Source: Flaccisagitta enflata (taxonomy: Eukaryota > Chaetognatha > Sagittoidea > Aphragmophora). From it: 64,000 nucleotides of DNA. Below are positions 1 to 59,385 of this stretch, one piece after another (positions within the stretch are counted from its first letter, which is position 1; every line of letters starts with the position of its first letter). The notes under the pieces are model-generated. The model had not been told where the DNA came from, made no database searches, and was given only the letters and a program-made list of their open reading frames with translations. Both the position numbers and the translations under genes were made by a program. The stretch spans positions 63,426,001 through 63,490,000 of the forward strand of contig OZ231127.1 of the NCBI GenBank assembly GCA_965153355.1, given 5' to 3'.

Positions 1-154
<154 letters not shown>

Positions 155-155
155 C

Positions 156-46952
<46,797 letters not shown>

Positions 46953-46999
46953 GATTATACTCGTCGAAACAATACCGCGACGAAAGATCTCACTTCATT

Positions 47000-47123
47000 T
47001 TGGCGAAGTGGATGATTAAGCTATTGTCATTGGGAACACGCTGACTTTTGACTTGATACGAAAAGAAAATTAATTAATTATTATGTTGATGTATAACCAA
47101 TATCAGGCCTTCTTGGCATAAAT

Positions 47124-47203
<80 letters not shown>

Positions 47204-48285
47204 TAGAGTGCATCATTTTTTCCAATCCAAATTTCCATTCTCTTTTAATACATTGCCAGAAAACCGCTATCGCAAAGAAACGCGACGAGATTCGTAGGAA
47301 TCGTGACCCGAGATTTATATACAGGTTTTTGTCATTATAAAAGTTGTCAAGGTTATTGCTCCCGTAATTATCCTCAATTATATTCTTATGAAATTTTGAA
47401 ACATCATAAGGTTATTGCACCCAATTTCATACCTTCCCCACTTTTATTTCTACAGGTTTTATCGCAATTAAAGATGGTAAGTCTGATTTTCGAACCTTCC
47501 ATCCCCATGGACGAAACTGCAAAATTCGGCATGGATATTCGTGGGGTGATTACTAACACCACCAACCACGTTTTTTTAAATTCCAACGCCAAATTAGTGA
47601 ATTGCCACAGGTTTACCAAAAGCGGTCATTCTTATTGCATTCAAGGCTGGATGATCGCGGTGTTTGCTTTTTTTTTGGGGGGGGGGGGGAAGGGGCAGTG
47701 TCTCCATCTAAGTCTACCCTCTTGGCCAATGTATGCACACTGACAGATCAAATTAGAAACAATGCTTCTCTTTTAGATGCTGTAATATCTAAGTAATGAC
47801 AAACTTGAACTTTGATTCAGATGTATCTAATACTGATCTAGTTATCATAACTTTATTCATCTTAAAGAAAGATTTTTCTAAGTTGATACTTCTTCACAGC
47901 TGTCCGTATAACTATGGCAAAGGTGGTATCAAAGTTCTCAGACACTCAGACCTAACAAGTACATTTGAATCACTTTCATCCTATGCCGAAGAAAAAGAAA
48001 ACATCATTGAAGAAAATTTTTCTTACTGTTGCTTTTACTTTTACTTCTAAGACTAAGCCGAGGATAAAAACGGCCGAACTGGTTTTGATTTTTTTCGAGG
48101 ATTTGAATTGATTTTCTTTATTCTTTCTGTTTTTCTTTCTTTACTTTATGTTCTATTTTTCAGCTAAGATCTTTTCTTGGTCTTTTTAGAATCGAGATCT
48201 CGTTTCAATTCACAATCTCAGACATTGATTTGCGAGTCAACTGAATTAATAGTGATCGAGAAGTTTCTTAAACTTTATGTCGCAA
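47000..48285. other. presumed upstream region of the DENN gene
   Basis: Upstream of exon 1. No CpG-rich promoter stands out; the GC-rich stretch is exon 1 itself. Scattered open frames (47303-47743, 47796-48050) show no domain. Confidence 0.4.
47126..47205. repeat. (GA)n then (CAGA)n
   Basis: Pure GA, then CAGA. In the presumed intergenic region. Confidence 0.97.
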
Positions 48286-48286
48286 G

Positions 48287-48287
<1 letters not shown>

Positions 48288-48371
<84 letters not shown>

Positions 48372-48465
48372 TCAAATCTAGTCTGTGAATTCTTGTCAAT
48401 CGGAAGAACCACGATCAATCCTGATTAGGCAAGACAAACATTTCATTGTGAGCTCCAGCGAAAAA

Positions 48466-48515
<50 letters not shown>
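48288..48515. repeat. (GA)n and (CT)n facing each other
   Basis: GA at 48291-48368 and CT at 48468-48512 with 100 bp between: an inverted pair able to form a hairpin. Confidence 0.95.
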
Positions 48516-48519
<4 letters not shown>

Positions 48520-48617
48520 TGTAGCTAGATGGTGCATGGTGTCACTGAGCCGCGAAAGATACATACAACGACGAAATGGGATGGAGAGAGATAATAAAGA
48601 ACAAAGATGTGTACAAA

Positions 48618-48781
48618 AAACAAGGCCGGATACACGGCAATCCAGTCGCGGACGGTTGGGCAGGCGCAGTAATGCAAAAAACGCTTGGAATTCAAAAATG
48701 TGACGGACCGACCGACGGACCGACATACCGACCTACCGACCGACACGGTAAGGTGTAGAGTCGCGTGTCCGCGACTAAAAA
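48618..48781 (-). mobile_element. terminal-hairpin element, type C
   Basis: CAAGGCCGGATACACGGCAA ... GTCGCGTGTCCGCGACTAAAA; complete, inserted at the 5' edge of the LINE. Confidence 0.88.
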
Positions 48782-48895
48782 TTCAGAAAAGGTAGATATG
48801 CAAATTTGTTAAAATCCATTTGGGCAGGGTTGAGGATACAGAGGTCGTTTTGGTCAAAGAGCAGAGGCACACAGGCAGTGATACCAAAAACAGGA

Positions 48896-49178
48896 CGTAA
48901 AGACCCAAAAATTCCCTCCCAAATACATTGGCTACCTCGACAATTCCACGCAACCGAAGGATATACGAGCTCTTCTGGATGAGCACCAAGTGGAGACAAT
49001 ATCGCTCGATCCAATCCCGCAAAAGCATAATCGATTCAAATCATTTAAGCTGGTTGTTAAAAAAAGCCAGCTCTCGATCGTCGAGGACGGAAAGATGTGG
49101 CCTGAGGGGGTCTTAGTTGGCCGCTTCTGCTCGCCAAAATCAACAAGTCCGTCTTCCTCGGAGACTACAAATGGATAA
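48896..49178 (+). pseudogene. LINE ORF1, 3' end
   Basis: Reads KYIGYLDNSTQPKDIRALLD, then FKSFKLVVKK and MWPEGVLVGRFC, an RRM-like C-terminal region typical of LINE ORF1. Its TAA (49176-49178) overlaps the ORF2 ATG (49171) in an ATGGATAA-type start-stop overlap. Confidence 0.7.
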
Positions 49179-52100
49179 CACAGACAAACTTATTATCTCT
49201 AGCTATAATATTTGTGGCTTTGATAATTCAAAGGAGTTTCTTTACAATCAATGCAATAATAATGATATTTCAGTATTAGCTGTACAAGAGCATTGGTTGC
49301 GTCCCCCATATCGGAAAAATCATGGTACACATAACAGTGAAATCGCCGTAAAAGAAAAGCAGGCTTCTAGAGTCCTTTACTGTGATTTGATCTGAGAAGG
49401 GGAAGCGACTGAATGAATTTGAGAACAATTGCATTTTCATTACCAAGATAAAAGAGTGGAACAAAATCTGATCGGTAGCTCCAAGCTATTTTATCTCAGC
49501 TTCATGGAACTGGAAAGATTATGATAGGTAGCTTGATATTTCCCCAAGAAAGCGGCTATCCTTTTATATCAGTTCCTCCTTAACTCTTTTTTATGTGATT
49601 ACAACCAAAGTAATTACCAGATCGCCGTACAACTTACCCAGGATTTGTCCAGGGGTTCAATGGTTATTCATGCAAAATTTCAGAAAATTTCATAGAATAT
49701 TTTTTTAGCTACGCTAATTTGAAATTTTTGGGTAGGTAGGCTTATTCAGGTGGTTGCACTATCTGAAATTTCCTGAAACTTCACACATAAGTAGATAAGG
49801 TCATATGATGTTACCATAGAAAAAATCAGGTCAATCGGTCAATCCGTTCATGAGATATCAGCTTTCAAAGTTTGAGTAAAAAAGGTCACAACAATTTCTA
49901 AAAATAAAGTCACCATCACGTTTTGTTCTCAGACTCAGCCTATTTCACGCTTGGGCACTCTTGAAATCATGAACTATATTTTTTCTTTTGATCACTACAT
50001 CTAAAATATGAGGAGTATTGGAAAAATAAGGAAAACAGAGGAAAGCTTAAACACTAGGCTTTCTAATGATGTAACATTTGATAGTAATATTTTTAAAAAA
50101 TATAGCAACACCCCTCGGGCCGACCACCTGAAAAAGTTGAATCTGTAAATTTCTCTGGACAGGTGAAGACAAGCGAAGGTTTATATCTAGCTATGGTAGA
50201 AGGATGATTCTTACTTGATAAACCTGATCGACTCTGATTCAAATAATGAATTCACTTAATGACAGTAACACACTTAAGCAACCAGGTTTGTTTTGATCCT
50301 GAGCCAGGAAAACAATTGCCATTCGACTGAGATGAAACCGCTTGAAACTCTTACATCCCAATTATGAAGCGCATGCTGTATCTGGTATGCAAAAAGTTAT
50401 AAATACCCAAATCTTAAAAGGTAGACCTTACGGCGGTACGGGTTTTCTTTACAAAAAAAGTATTGCTAAATCACTTAGACCACGTATTGATTTGAACAAT
50501 GAACGTGTCTCTGTGTCAGAGTTAAAGCTTACAAATCATGATGTTTTGTAAATCAATGTGTACTTTCCTTATTTTGATGCCAGTAGAATACAGGAACAGA
50601 TAATTCTTTATAGAGAAACAATTGCTTTTGTAGAAGATATACTAAAAAGTCACCCATTTCACAAATACATTCTCATGGCAGATTTTAACTGTAATCTTTA
50701 CGAATTAAATCATCCTTATTCAATTTTAGTGAATGATTTGATGCATGAGTACGGTCTTGTTTCTTGTTTTGACTCCATTCCTAATTTTGATTATACTACA
50801 CAGTATACGAGATGCGATGTTAAAAGGAATTCATATACTCTTATTGATTGTATCTTAGTCAGTCATACTTTGCAACCATTCATTGAAAATATAGAAATAT
50901 ATCACCATCACATGAATGTGTCTGATCATGTTCCTATACGTTTGACTCTTAACGTAGATTTTGACTCTTTTAAACCTTCTGGAAATACTTTTACGAATTA
51001 TATTCCATGGAATTCTTTAAAAGAAGAAGAATTAGATTCTTTTCGCTCTAGCATGACATATCATCTTGATCAAATTGAAATACCTATTTCTGCAATCAAC
51101 CACTATGATGTTCTCTGCGACAATACTCAACACTTAATACCTCTTGAAAAGTACTATTGTGATATAGTAAAAGCGATTGTTAAAGCTGACCTAGTTTTAC
51201 CACGTCTAAAACATGGTTTAAGTAAGCCTTTTTGGTCCCCAAAATTGAGTGAGCTTAAACGTAAATCTTTAGATGCTTTCACACTTTGGAAATCTGTTGG
51301 ATGTCCACGTTCGGGTGTAATTTACAATGAAAAAAATTCTGCTCATGCGCAATACAAACGGCAATTACGAATAAACAAAAAATGGATTCATCTGTTCTAT
51401 CTGATGTTTTGTCTCAGAGTTTATTAGATCGTGACTCAAACACTTTTTGGAAAAATTACAAAAACATAAATCCCGGTCATGTCCCCTCATCTGTTATTAT
51501 TGGCGGTTCTGTTGATGACGACGATATAGTAGGAAACTTTTCTAACTTTTTTGGTAGTATTTACGTTAACTCCGATGCGAATGATCGTCTTAAACAAAAG
51601 TTTGATCCAATTTACAAATCTTATCATGAAAATCGAATAAATGACTCTTTAAATTCCTCTCTTTTCACGTGGGATGACATGTTAAATGCAGTACGAAAGT
51701 TAAAAATTGGAAAAGCAACAGGAAGTTTTGTTAAAGCCTTTCACGTTTTCCATGGAAGCCCTAAGCTTCTTGTTCATCTTCACATACTATTTAACTCCAT
51801 GCTTAATCACGGTTATGTCCCTCACGAATTTCTTTGTGGCACCATCACTCCTGTCATCAAAGACAGGAATGGTGATGCATCTAGTCCATCTAATTACAGA
51901 CCTGTTAGTCTTGGTGTTCTTTTTGCGCAACTTTTTGAATATTTAATGTTGTCCAAACTCGAATGTTATTTAACAAGTGATGATCTACAATTTGGCTTTA
52001 AATCTAAACATTCAACATCACATGCTGTTTTTGTTTTAAAGTCATGTGTTGAGTACTTTCAAAAGCATGGCTCCGCGAGTTTTGTAACATTTTTAGATTG

Positions 52101-52970
52101 TACAAAGGCGTTTGATAAGATATCTCATTATGGCCTATTTATGAAATTAATGGATCGAGGAATTCCTTTGTGCTTTCTAAGAATACTAATTTATTGGTAC
52201 TCGAACATGGCGGCACTATGTAAATGGAACGGAGTCCATGGAACTTATTTTGATGTACTGACTGGTGTGAAACAAGGAGGCGTTCTTAGTCCACGTCTAT
52301 TTACGATATATGTTGATGAGGTATAGGTTCTCATATAATTGACATTTTTGTAGCCTGTCTTTTCTTTGCTGATGACTTATGTCTGATTTCACCAACAAGG
52401 AGTGCCATGCAAGAAATGCTTGATCTCTGTCACGAATATTGTACTGAATTCAATTTGACTTTCAATACGAAAAAATCAAAAACGCTGATTTTTGGTAACC
52501 CTGGACCTGTTACTAAGCCTTTAGTTCTAAATGGTAATGAAATTGAGATTGTCACGGAATGGCGTTACCTCGGTACTACAATTGTTGCTGGCAAATCATT
52601 TTCTTTTTCTGCCAAATCTGAGCTACGAGCGTTCTACTGTAGCACTAATTCCCTTTTATCGGCTAAGATTAAGCCAAATGAATCGGTACTCATGAGTCTT
52701 CTTTTCACCATTTGCGTCCCGACTATAACATACGCTTCCGAAGTAAAAGAATTTAGTAACTCTGAAATGTACTCATGTCATGTTGCAATGAATGATGCCA
52801 TCCGACGGATATTTGGCTACAACCGTTGGGAAAGCATCAGAACCCTACGTCAGTCCCTCGGATTCCACGACATCTACGACTCATTCCAACGACGGCGGAT
52901 CAAATTCAAGGAAGGAAACGCCGCGCATGCGAACCGGGTTATTCAGGCAGTGAACAGGGTTAACGAATAG
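49171..52970 (+). pseudogene. LINE ORF2: endonuclease-reverse transcriptase, disrupted
   Basis: Segments in order: endonuclease start (SYNICGFDN, VLAVQEHWL) 49171-49330; foreign insertion to about 50343; endonuclease continuation (GRPYGGTGFLYKK) with in-frame TAA at about 50549; MADFNCNLYELN and SDHVPIRLTL (catalytic DFN and SDH motifs) to 51378; frameshift at an A run; reverse transcriptase NYRPVSLG, FLDCTKAFDKISH, GVKQGGVLSPRLF; small deletion with frameshift near 52320; FFADDLCLISP (the YXDD box as FADD); C-terminal region ending NRWESIRTLRQSLGF and a stop at 52970. Confidence 0.92.
49330..50343. mobile_element. insertion splitting the LINE endonuclease
   Basis: About 1 kb that interrupts the endonuclease between WLRPPYRKNHGT and LLHPNYEAHAVSGM. 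No coding potential. It holds possible internal inverted segments (CAGGTGGTTGC at 49741 versus CCACCTG near 50120). Ends and duplication not determined. Confidence 0.6.
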
Positions 52971-53033
52971 AATTAGTGTTGTATTTGTTGCATGAGCTGT
53001 CATATCAATGACGAAATAGAAACCATTCATAAT

Positions 53034-53617
53034 ACAGTGGGGGCATCCTCTGAATCTCGAAATTCGTGCTTAAGTTGAAATAATTCCACTGAAGCACACC
53101 TTAGTGCTTCCGTGGAATAAAAGATATTTACAATGGGACCTAGGTTTAAGAGATTTCAAGGGACTGACTATTTTTGTCTCTTAAATCCAAAATCCCTTAA
53201 ATTGAATTTATGTTCTATTAAGGATTTTTATATTAGTTACTAAGGATTACCAAATTCATAGTGTACCCACATCCTTTTGCTTTAAGTATGTTGAACAATA
53301 ATGATTTAGTTCATAGCAGGATATTCATTGCACAGGAAATATTTCATTTTTTTCTAACAAATTTTTTTTTAAAAACTCATCTCAAAATACCATTTTTTTT
53401 TGTCAAAATTCATCAAATTTACCTAAAGTTTCCCCTGATATAAGGATTATTTTTAAAAACTTGTCTCTTATATCCGAATATCCTTTAAATAGAGGTTCCT
53501 TAAATAGAGGTTTTTTGAACATTGGAAAAGCCTGAAAATTGTTGGGACCAGACAGTGTTGTCTCTTAAATGCGGATATCCCTTAAATAGAGGTACCACTA
53601 AGGTGGGATTCTACTGT
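53034..53617. mobile_element. pogo/Tigger-like MITE
   Basis: Starts TACAGTGGGGGCATCC and ends GGTGGGATTCTACTGTA. The interior has CTTAAATAGAGGTACC and CTCTTAAATGCGGATATCC phrases usual for this class. It contains the hairpin TTCCACTGAAGCAC/GTGCTTCCGTGGAA. Confidence 0.55.
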
Positions 53618-54573
53618 AGTGCCTTTTGCAATTCGAGCTTCAGTGGAATTGGAAGTAACTTATTTTGTCACAGTAGAAAAGATGGTCAAAGTAATTTTTT
53701 TAATGCTTATTTGAAGGAATCAAGAAATCCCCTTCTTTTTTTCCATCTCTCTCTATTTCTTCTCTATTTTTTTATATCTCTCCCTTTTTCTCCTTGAGAA
53801 TTTTGATATGAAAAGAATATTTTTTTACATTTTGAAAAAAAAACAATGGCATGTAAGAAAACTTATTTTCATTCTTAAAAACAAAAATTTATAGGAGAAA
53901 AAAGTATAGAAAAAGACTTTATGATGAAACTAAGAGAAAAATTGAAATAAAAGACATATTAAGATATTAAAAAATGACAATTTTGAAAAAGAAAAGAAAA
54001 AAACAATTCTGAATGAAATCGAATCAAATAAGTTCCTTATTTTACTAAAATTTTTGCAACCAATCCAAAATAAAACCTTAGTGACTTTGTATTTCATTGC
54101 AGTAAAAAAAAAGTCATTCTCAGTATGTAAAGATGTCAAGAGTCAATTCACTGAAGCATGAATTTCAATTCCACAGAAGCACGAGGTCGTGCTTCAGTGG
54201 AACAGGCATTGACTGCCCTAATTTCCAGCCCAGAGTTCGTGATTCAATGGATAGGCCATACAGTGCGATACATGTAAAAGAGGACAATCATTTACTACCA
54301 TCACGCCATCAGGCAAAAACACCCCCGACTTGGAAAAAACACCCACCAACCAACTCGAACCACCCTACCTACCTAAGTCACCCTTTCCACATTTATATGT
54401 TTTTAGGTAATAGAATCATTTATGGCTTAAAACTTTTTTTTTTTTGCAAGAAAATAAGTAAGGTTGAATCATTTACAACCTTTGATTTAGTTCCACAGTG
54501 TCAGTTGGACATTCAAGTTGGGGATAAAACAAAACTTTCAAAGTACTGAATGGACTTGAAAAGGCAGTTTATA

Positions 54574-55181
54574 CTATCTTCGCCAAAAGAAACGCGACAC
54601 CCTGGCAAAGATATGATTTATTGACCATACTTTAACAAAATTCAGTAACTGAGAGAGTTTGAAGGTCAAATAAGTTATTCTTATAAAAAATACACAAGAC
54701 TGTGTATCTAAAATGCTATCTATATCGCATTTCTTCATCAACAGGGGTGATAACCTCTTCTCATTTGTCCACAATTTTTGCAAGCCAATGATTTTTGATT
54801 AAGGTTTACTATTTTGCTTGCCATTTCTAAACGGCTTGAACTACAGAATCCAGATTGAGCCCACCTTCGAGATTTTTTGATGTAGATTAATTTGCTTTTT
54901 TGGAAAAAGTATCTAGCTTCTCCAGAAGCTAAGATAACAAAAGGTAAAGTTATATCAATTTTAATCTTTTTTTTTCTCACAATCTTTTATCAATTCTGAA
55001 TATGACTATTTTCCTTCTTCTGCTTGCCATTTCTAAACGCTTTGAGATACAGTTACCAGATTGGACTCATTTTGTAGATCTTTTGAAGGAGATTAATTTC
55101 TTTTTTTAAAAAAGTATCTAGCTTTTCTAGAAGCCAAGATATTGTAGATAGAAGGTGTCGCGTTTCTTTTGGCGAAGATAG
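54574..55181. mobile_element. Tc1/mariner-type MITE with TA duplication
   Basis: Perfect 28-bp inverted ends starting CTATCTTCGCCAAAAGAAAC, flanked by TA at 54572-54573 and 55182-55183. Internal direct repeats share CTTGCCATTTCTAAACG and AAGTATCTAGCTT. No transposase. Confidence 0.9.
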
Positions 55182-55274
55182 TAGACTTCTAGAAAAATGG
55201 TGCAAAAAGGCTTTTTCTTCAGCCCCATAATTCTTAAAAAAAGATTAATGATTCACGTGCAAAAAGTATTTTCT

Positions 55275-56110
55275 TTGTTTGTCCGTCCATCCGTTGATTC
55301 TTTGGTCTATTGGTCCTTTGGTCTATCCGTTGGTCTCAGACCTCAAATCAGGCCTCTCAGATCCAAAATCAGGCCTATGCAAACCCAAAATCAGGCCTCC
55401 CTTTATCTAAATCAGGCCTCAGACCTTAGAGACCTCTCCAATTAAAAATCAGGCCTCCAAGCTTCAAAACCAGCCTCTCAAACCCTGCATTTGTCCCCCA
55501 GGCTTCTTCGCACCTCAAATCAGGCTTGTCCAGCATGGAATCATAGGTCATTGGCCCCTCCTGGGCCGCTGCCCCTCTCGTCATCTCATACCAACAAACA
55601 CTAACTCAGGGGCATCGGGGGAATTTCCAAACGTCCATCCTTCCGTCCTTCCGTCCATCCGTCCGTCCTTCCGTCCCCCCCCCCCCGTTGGCCATCGAGG
55701 CCTCAAATCCTCTCAGGCCTGATTTAGGCCCTATGAGCCCTCAAATCAGCTCTCCAGGCCTCAAATCAGCTTTCCAGGCCTCAAATCAGCTCTCCACGAC
55801 TCAAATCCGCTCTCAAGGCCTGAAATCAGCTCTCCAGGCTTCAAATCTGTCCCTCAGGCCTCAAATCTCCCCTCAGGCCTCAGGCCTGCCCCCACACCTT
55901 AAATCTAATCTTCAGGCTTAAAATCTTTCCCCCAGACCTCAAATCCCGCTTCAATTACCTCTTGGGCCTGATATTTTACCCCTCAGGACGTCTGGAAATT
56001 CCCCCCTATGTCCTACAGGACATCGGCCCTGCTCTCACTCCAATACTTCACCTGATCACTTCAAGCAGGGCATCGGGTACCGCTGACCATGTGCGATCCT
56101 TGGATGACTA
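55275..56110 (+). mobile_element. GGGCAGCGG family, composite copy 3
   Basis: Two partial copies run together: one ending GGGCCGCTGCCCCTC at about 55577, the next with CCGTCC tract and CCTCAAATCAGCTCTCCAGG repeats, then GTCCTACAGGACATCGGCCC. It ends GGGTACCGCTGACC, a hairpin ATCC-TT-GGAT and GACTAG. Confidence 0.75.
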
Positions 56111-56124
56111 GTTGTGACTATTTC

Positions 56125-56402
56125 AGAAGCGTCCTTCAGGAACGCACTTCTATAAGAGGGTTTGTCCGTCCGTCCATCCGTCCGTCTGTTCGTTACGCCT
56201 GTGCATAAACCGCGTTTTTCGGCGGTTTTTGGCCACGATGAGATCCTACACTGAAACAAATGATCAACCTAGATGTTTTGAGAGCCTCCTTTACTACTTA
56301 GTCGTTCCACCCGCCTGTTTGTCCATCTGTCTCTCCATATGTCACATCATAAATACAAGTAAAGACACAGTCCGAACGCATCGTTGCCCGGTCGGGCTTG
56401 TT
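56125..56402 (+). mobile_element. terminal-hairpin element, AGAAGCGT subfamily
   Basis: 5' imperfect hairpin AGAAGCGT-ccttcagga-ACGCACTTCT, then TATAAGAGGGTTTGTCC as in other subfamilies; 3' GAACGCATCGTTGCCCGGTC and GGGCTTGTT (stem GCCCG/CGGGC). An extra subfamily with its own arm and its own 3' stem. Confidence 0.7.
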
Positions 56403-56633
56403 TAAGGGCAATGTTGTTTCAACTCTTCATAGAAAAAAATGAGCATTTCTTATGCTTTTTGTGTGTGCGTGTGTGTGGGAGGGGTGTGGAGTGTGGATGT
56501 GGATTGAACACCCCTGCCCACCCTGAATTAGAGCGGTAGTAGCAATCTAGATAAGCTATCCGAGTGGTAATAGCAAATTGACTATAAAGCTATCAGAGGC
56601 ATACAAATATGATACTAAAATGAATATACCAAT

Positions 56634-57125
56634 CAGGTGTGCCAAATAGGGGCGATGACCTATTTGGACATCATAACACTAACTCAAGATGGGGATTTTG
56701 TTTTCAAGACGATCACCGTTTTCCTTTTTTCGAAATTCGATCGGCAACCGTTTTTTCTTGCGATTGAAATCAAATGATATGTCCGCACTCTTGGTTGCCG
56801 AGAAACTGAAAATATATTCAAAGAAATACCATTCTACAGTCATGGACTTCTAATTTGATGGTACTAAGTAGGCTGCTGTCCAGTTTCACACCTCATGGTG
56901 CCATAAAAAATGATTCGAACTCCTCAACAAACATGGCAAATGAAATAAAGTCAATTACATGATTACAACGATATGTAAATCAGGGGCAAAACAGGGGTTT
57001 TGAAAAAAACGGAAGATGAGCGAAATATGAAAAAAGAAAAACGGTGAAGGCCCTCAAATTAGTATCCCCATGTTGTCCTAGTGTGATATCTCCATAGAAA
57101 AATGTTTCGCATATTGGCACACCCG
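56634..57125. mobile_element. MULE-like MITE, copy 2
   Basis: Ends CAGGTGTGCCAAATAG and CATATTGGCACACCCG, flanked by a perfect 11-bp direct repeat AATATACCAAT (56623-56633, 57126-57136). Internal AAAAAACGGAAGATGAGCG. A 9-11 bp duplication is the mark of Mutator-like elements. Confidence 0.85.
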
Positions 57126-57577
57126 AATATACCAATTTTCAAACTGCAATCTCTTTACCTTTTGTAATATCAGTCCAAGAAGAGGCGTGTATGGAAGTTA
57201 GGAAGAGAAAATGGGGATTTATTGGAAGGACCAAAAGGACGATTTGGATGGGGTCACCATCCCTACACCCTACTTACAGCAATTTTCACGATTTGAGCCA
57301 AATAGATATAATGCAATCAGTTTTAAAAGGATCCAAGTATGTACATATCATTTTTTTTTCCGTTTGTTTGGCAATCATGCAAAGATAACAAGAAGAGCAT
57401 AGTGGTAAGTTTTTAAAAAAGGCTACATGTTTGTGCATATTTTTCTTTACTTTTTTTTTGTTTGTTTGGTCATCATTCAAAAAATAGTAGGAAGGTCTCA
57501 GTAGTCAGCTTTTCCCAAAGAATCAGTCCTTTCTGGATCAGATATAAGCAAGGCGCAGAGCACAATCAAGTGAATTT

Positions 57578-57835
57578 CATTTTTTTTTAGTCGCGTGCAC
57601 GCGACTCTACAACCCGCTCCGTCGGTCGGTCGGTCGGTCGGTCCGTAACACTTAGCTTTTTTGCGTCTTTTTGGGTCGTCTGGAGTTATTTTGAGTCATT
57701 TTTTTGTTGTTTTTGGGAATTATTGGTTGCTTTTAGTAATTTTTGGTCATTTTTGGTCATTTTGGTCATTTTGGTCATTTTGGTCATTTTGGTCAATTTG
57801 GTCATTTTTGGTCATTTTTGGTCATTTTAGATCAC
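57578..57835 (+). mobile_element. terminal-hairpin element 5' half with GGTCATTTT minisatellite
   Basis: AGTCGCGTGCACGCGACTCT, CAACCCGCTCCGTCGG, then TTTTTGGTCATTTTGGTCAT repeats (57725-57830). No 3' end found. Confidence 0.75.
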
Positions 57836-58225
57836 ACCTCGAAAGACATCGGAAGAAGCCTCATGAAAACACCATGACTAGAGACTTTGCATGGTGGTCC
57901 CCAATACTATGGGGCAGGCCGGAAAAATGCGCGCAAAAAAATTCCTATTGCAGAAAGCCGATAAGTACCATCTGCATATCAGTATGACATGATGGATATT
58001 ATGACAAAATCCTTTGACAAAATCCTTTGACACTATTCACCAAAATGCCCATTGAATGCCTCCTTTTCATCCTCAATTGACTCCAAAATACTCGGATACA
58101 CTCCTTTATTAGCCTAAATTGTTCTTATGTTGTCCTTGACTTGTCCTTGACTTGTCCTTGAGTTCTCATGACTCCCAATCGATGATCAACAAATATTTAG
58201 AGACAACTTGAGCTAACTTCCGTAC

Positions 58226-58379
58226 AAACAAGGCCAGATACACTGCCGATGCCAGTGGAGGACGGGTGGGCAGGGGCGGAAATGTATGTATGTACACTTT
58301 GGAGGCTCACCGTGGACCGACGGAACAACAACGGACGGGCGGACAAAGCCACTCATAGAGTCGCTCGTCCGTGACTAAA
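58226..58379 (-). mobile_element. terminal-hairpin element
   Basis: AACAAGGCCAGATACACTGC, CCAGTGGAGGACGGGTGG, AGAGTCGCTCGTCCGTGACTAAA; diverged, complete. Confidence 0.8.
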
Positions 58380-58775
58380 TGTAAAGACATATTTATCATT
58401 CAACTTATCTTTCCATTAACGGCCTGTATTAGTAGCCCTTTTAGCATGAAACTTATTAAAAGTTTTAAATTAAAACATTGATCATCATATTCACAAATCA
58501 TTTCAAAATATTGCATCGATTTCAAATATCATTTCAGATATTGTAAATTTCATTAAGAGAAGTTTTAGGGTAAAAAGTTTTAAATTTGATTAAAATTGAC
58601 AAAGGGAAACATCGTAAGAATGCCCTGAAAAGAGAGGCGGGGAAGGGGGGGATGACAGGGTGACTGATTGGTCGAGCTCAGTAAAACAACACAAAACAAC
58701 GCTAACCAGGAACATTTGATATGTAAAGAAACAAACCCGACGATCAATACGAAAAATACTGAAATACTGAAATAC

Positions 58776-58883
58776 TTCCAACGCAGCAAATGCCTTGTAG
58801 GCGAGGACGTAGTCGCAAAATTGGTTAGGAATGTGCTCCTCCAGAAACTCGAGATGCGTGATCAATTTGCGGCATTGATTGCC
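58776..58883 (-). pseudogene. orphan exon, possibly continuing the segment at 61520
   Basis: Between acceptor atcatatcag and donor TTGGAA|gtattt the minus strand reads CRKLITHLEFLEEHIPNQFC, DYVLAYKAFAALE (36 codons, phase 0-0). It is downstream of the 61520 segment on the same strand and could belong to the same gene. Unrecognised family. Confidence 0.35.
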
Positions 58884-59022
58884 CTGATATGATTTTTCAA
58901 AACCCTTCGTTATCTTTTATTTTGTCCTTGCTGTCTGCCTGTCTCTGTCCTCTCTGTCTGTTTGTCTGTCTGTCTGTGTCTGTCTCTGTCTGTGTGTGTC
59001 TGTCTGTCTTTTCTGTCTCTCT

Positions 59023-59086
<64 letters not shown>

Positions 59087-59200
59087 GTAGGTGATGTTCA
59101 AGTCAGATAGAGTGTATTTGGCCCCTGCCCCACCCCCTTTTCGTCAGCTGCACACTTTGACGCTCAAGCATAATGTCATAAATGTGCAAATAAGTTGCCA

Positions 59201-59385
59201 CAGTTAAACCGCCGTATAACGGATCCAAGAGTAACAGAAATCCACCTATAATGAATATGAAAAATTGGTTCCTCCACATTATTTTCTTTTGATTTCTATG
59301 TTGGCAATAATGGAAATTTGCCTATAGTGAATGAAATTATTGGTCCTTTGACATCCGTTATTGCGAGTTTTTTTTTGTACCAGTA
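59201..59385. mobile_element. CAGTT MITE, copy 2
   Basis: CAGTTAAACCGCCGTATAAC, GGATCCAAGAGTAACAGAAA and GTTGGCAATAATGGAAATT match copy 1. Confidence 0.65.

Larger units (their letters stand above)
48896..53010 (+). mobile_element. dead APE-type non-LTR retrotransposon (LINE)
   Basis: Contains the 3' end of ORF1, then ORF2 with endonuclease and reverse transcriptase, then a short 3' tail ending ATGACGAAATAGAA. A related tail follows the fragment at 16610. ORF2 is split by a 1-kb insertion (about 49330-50343), a nonsense codon and two frame disruptions, so it cannot be active. The 5' end is lost next to a terminal-hairpin element at 48618. Clade not assigned (CR1/Jockey-like). Confidence 0.9.

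Noticed and set aside
54133-54549. 138-codon plus-strand gene
   Set aside because: No recognisable motif; overlaps a hairpin repeat and a sequence rich in degraded repeats.
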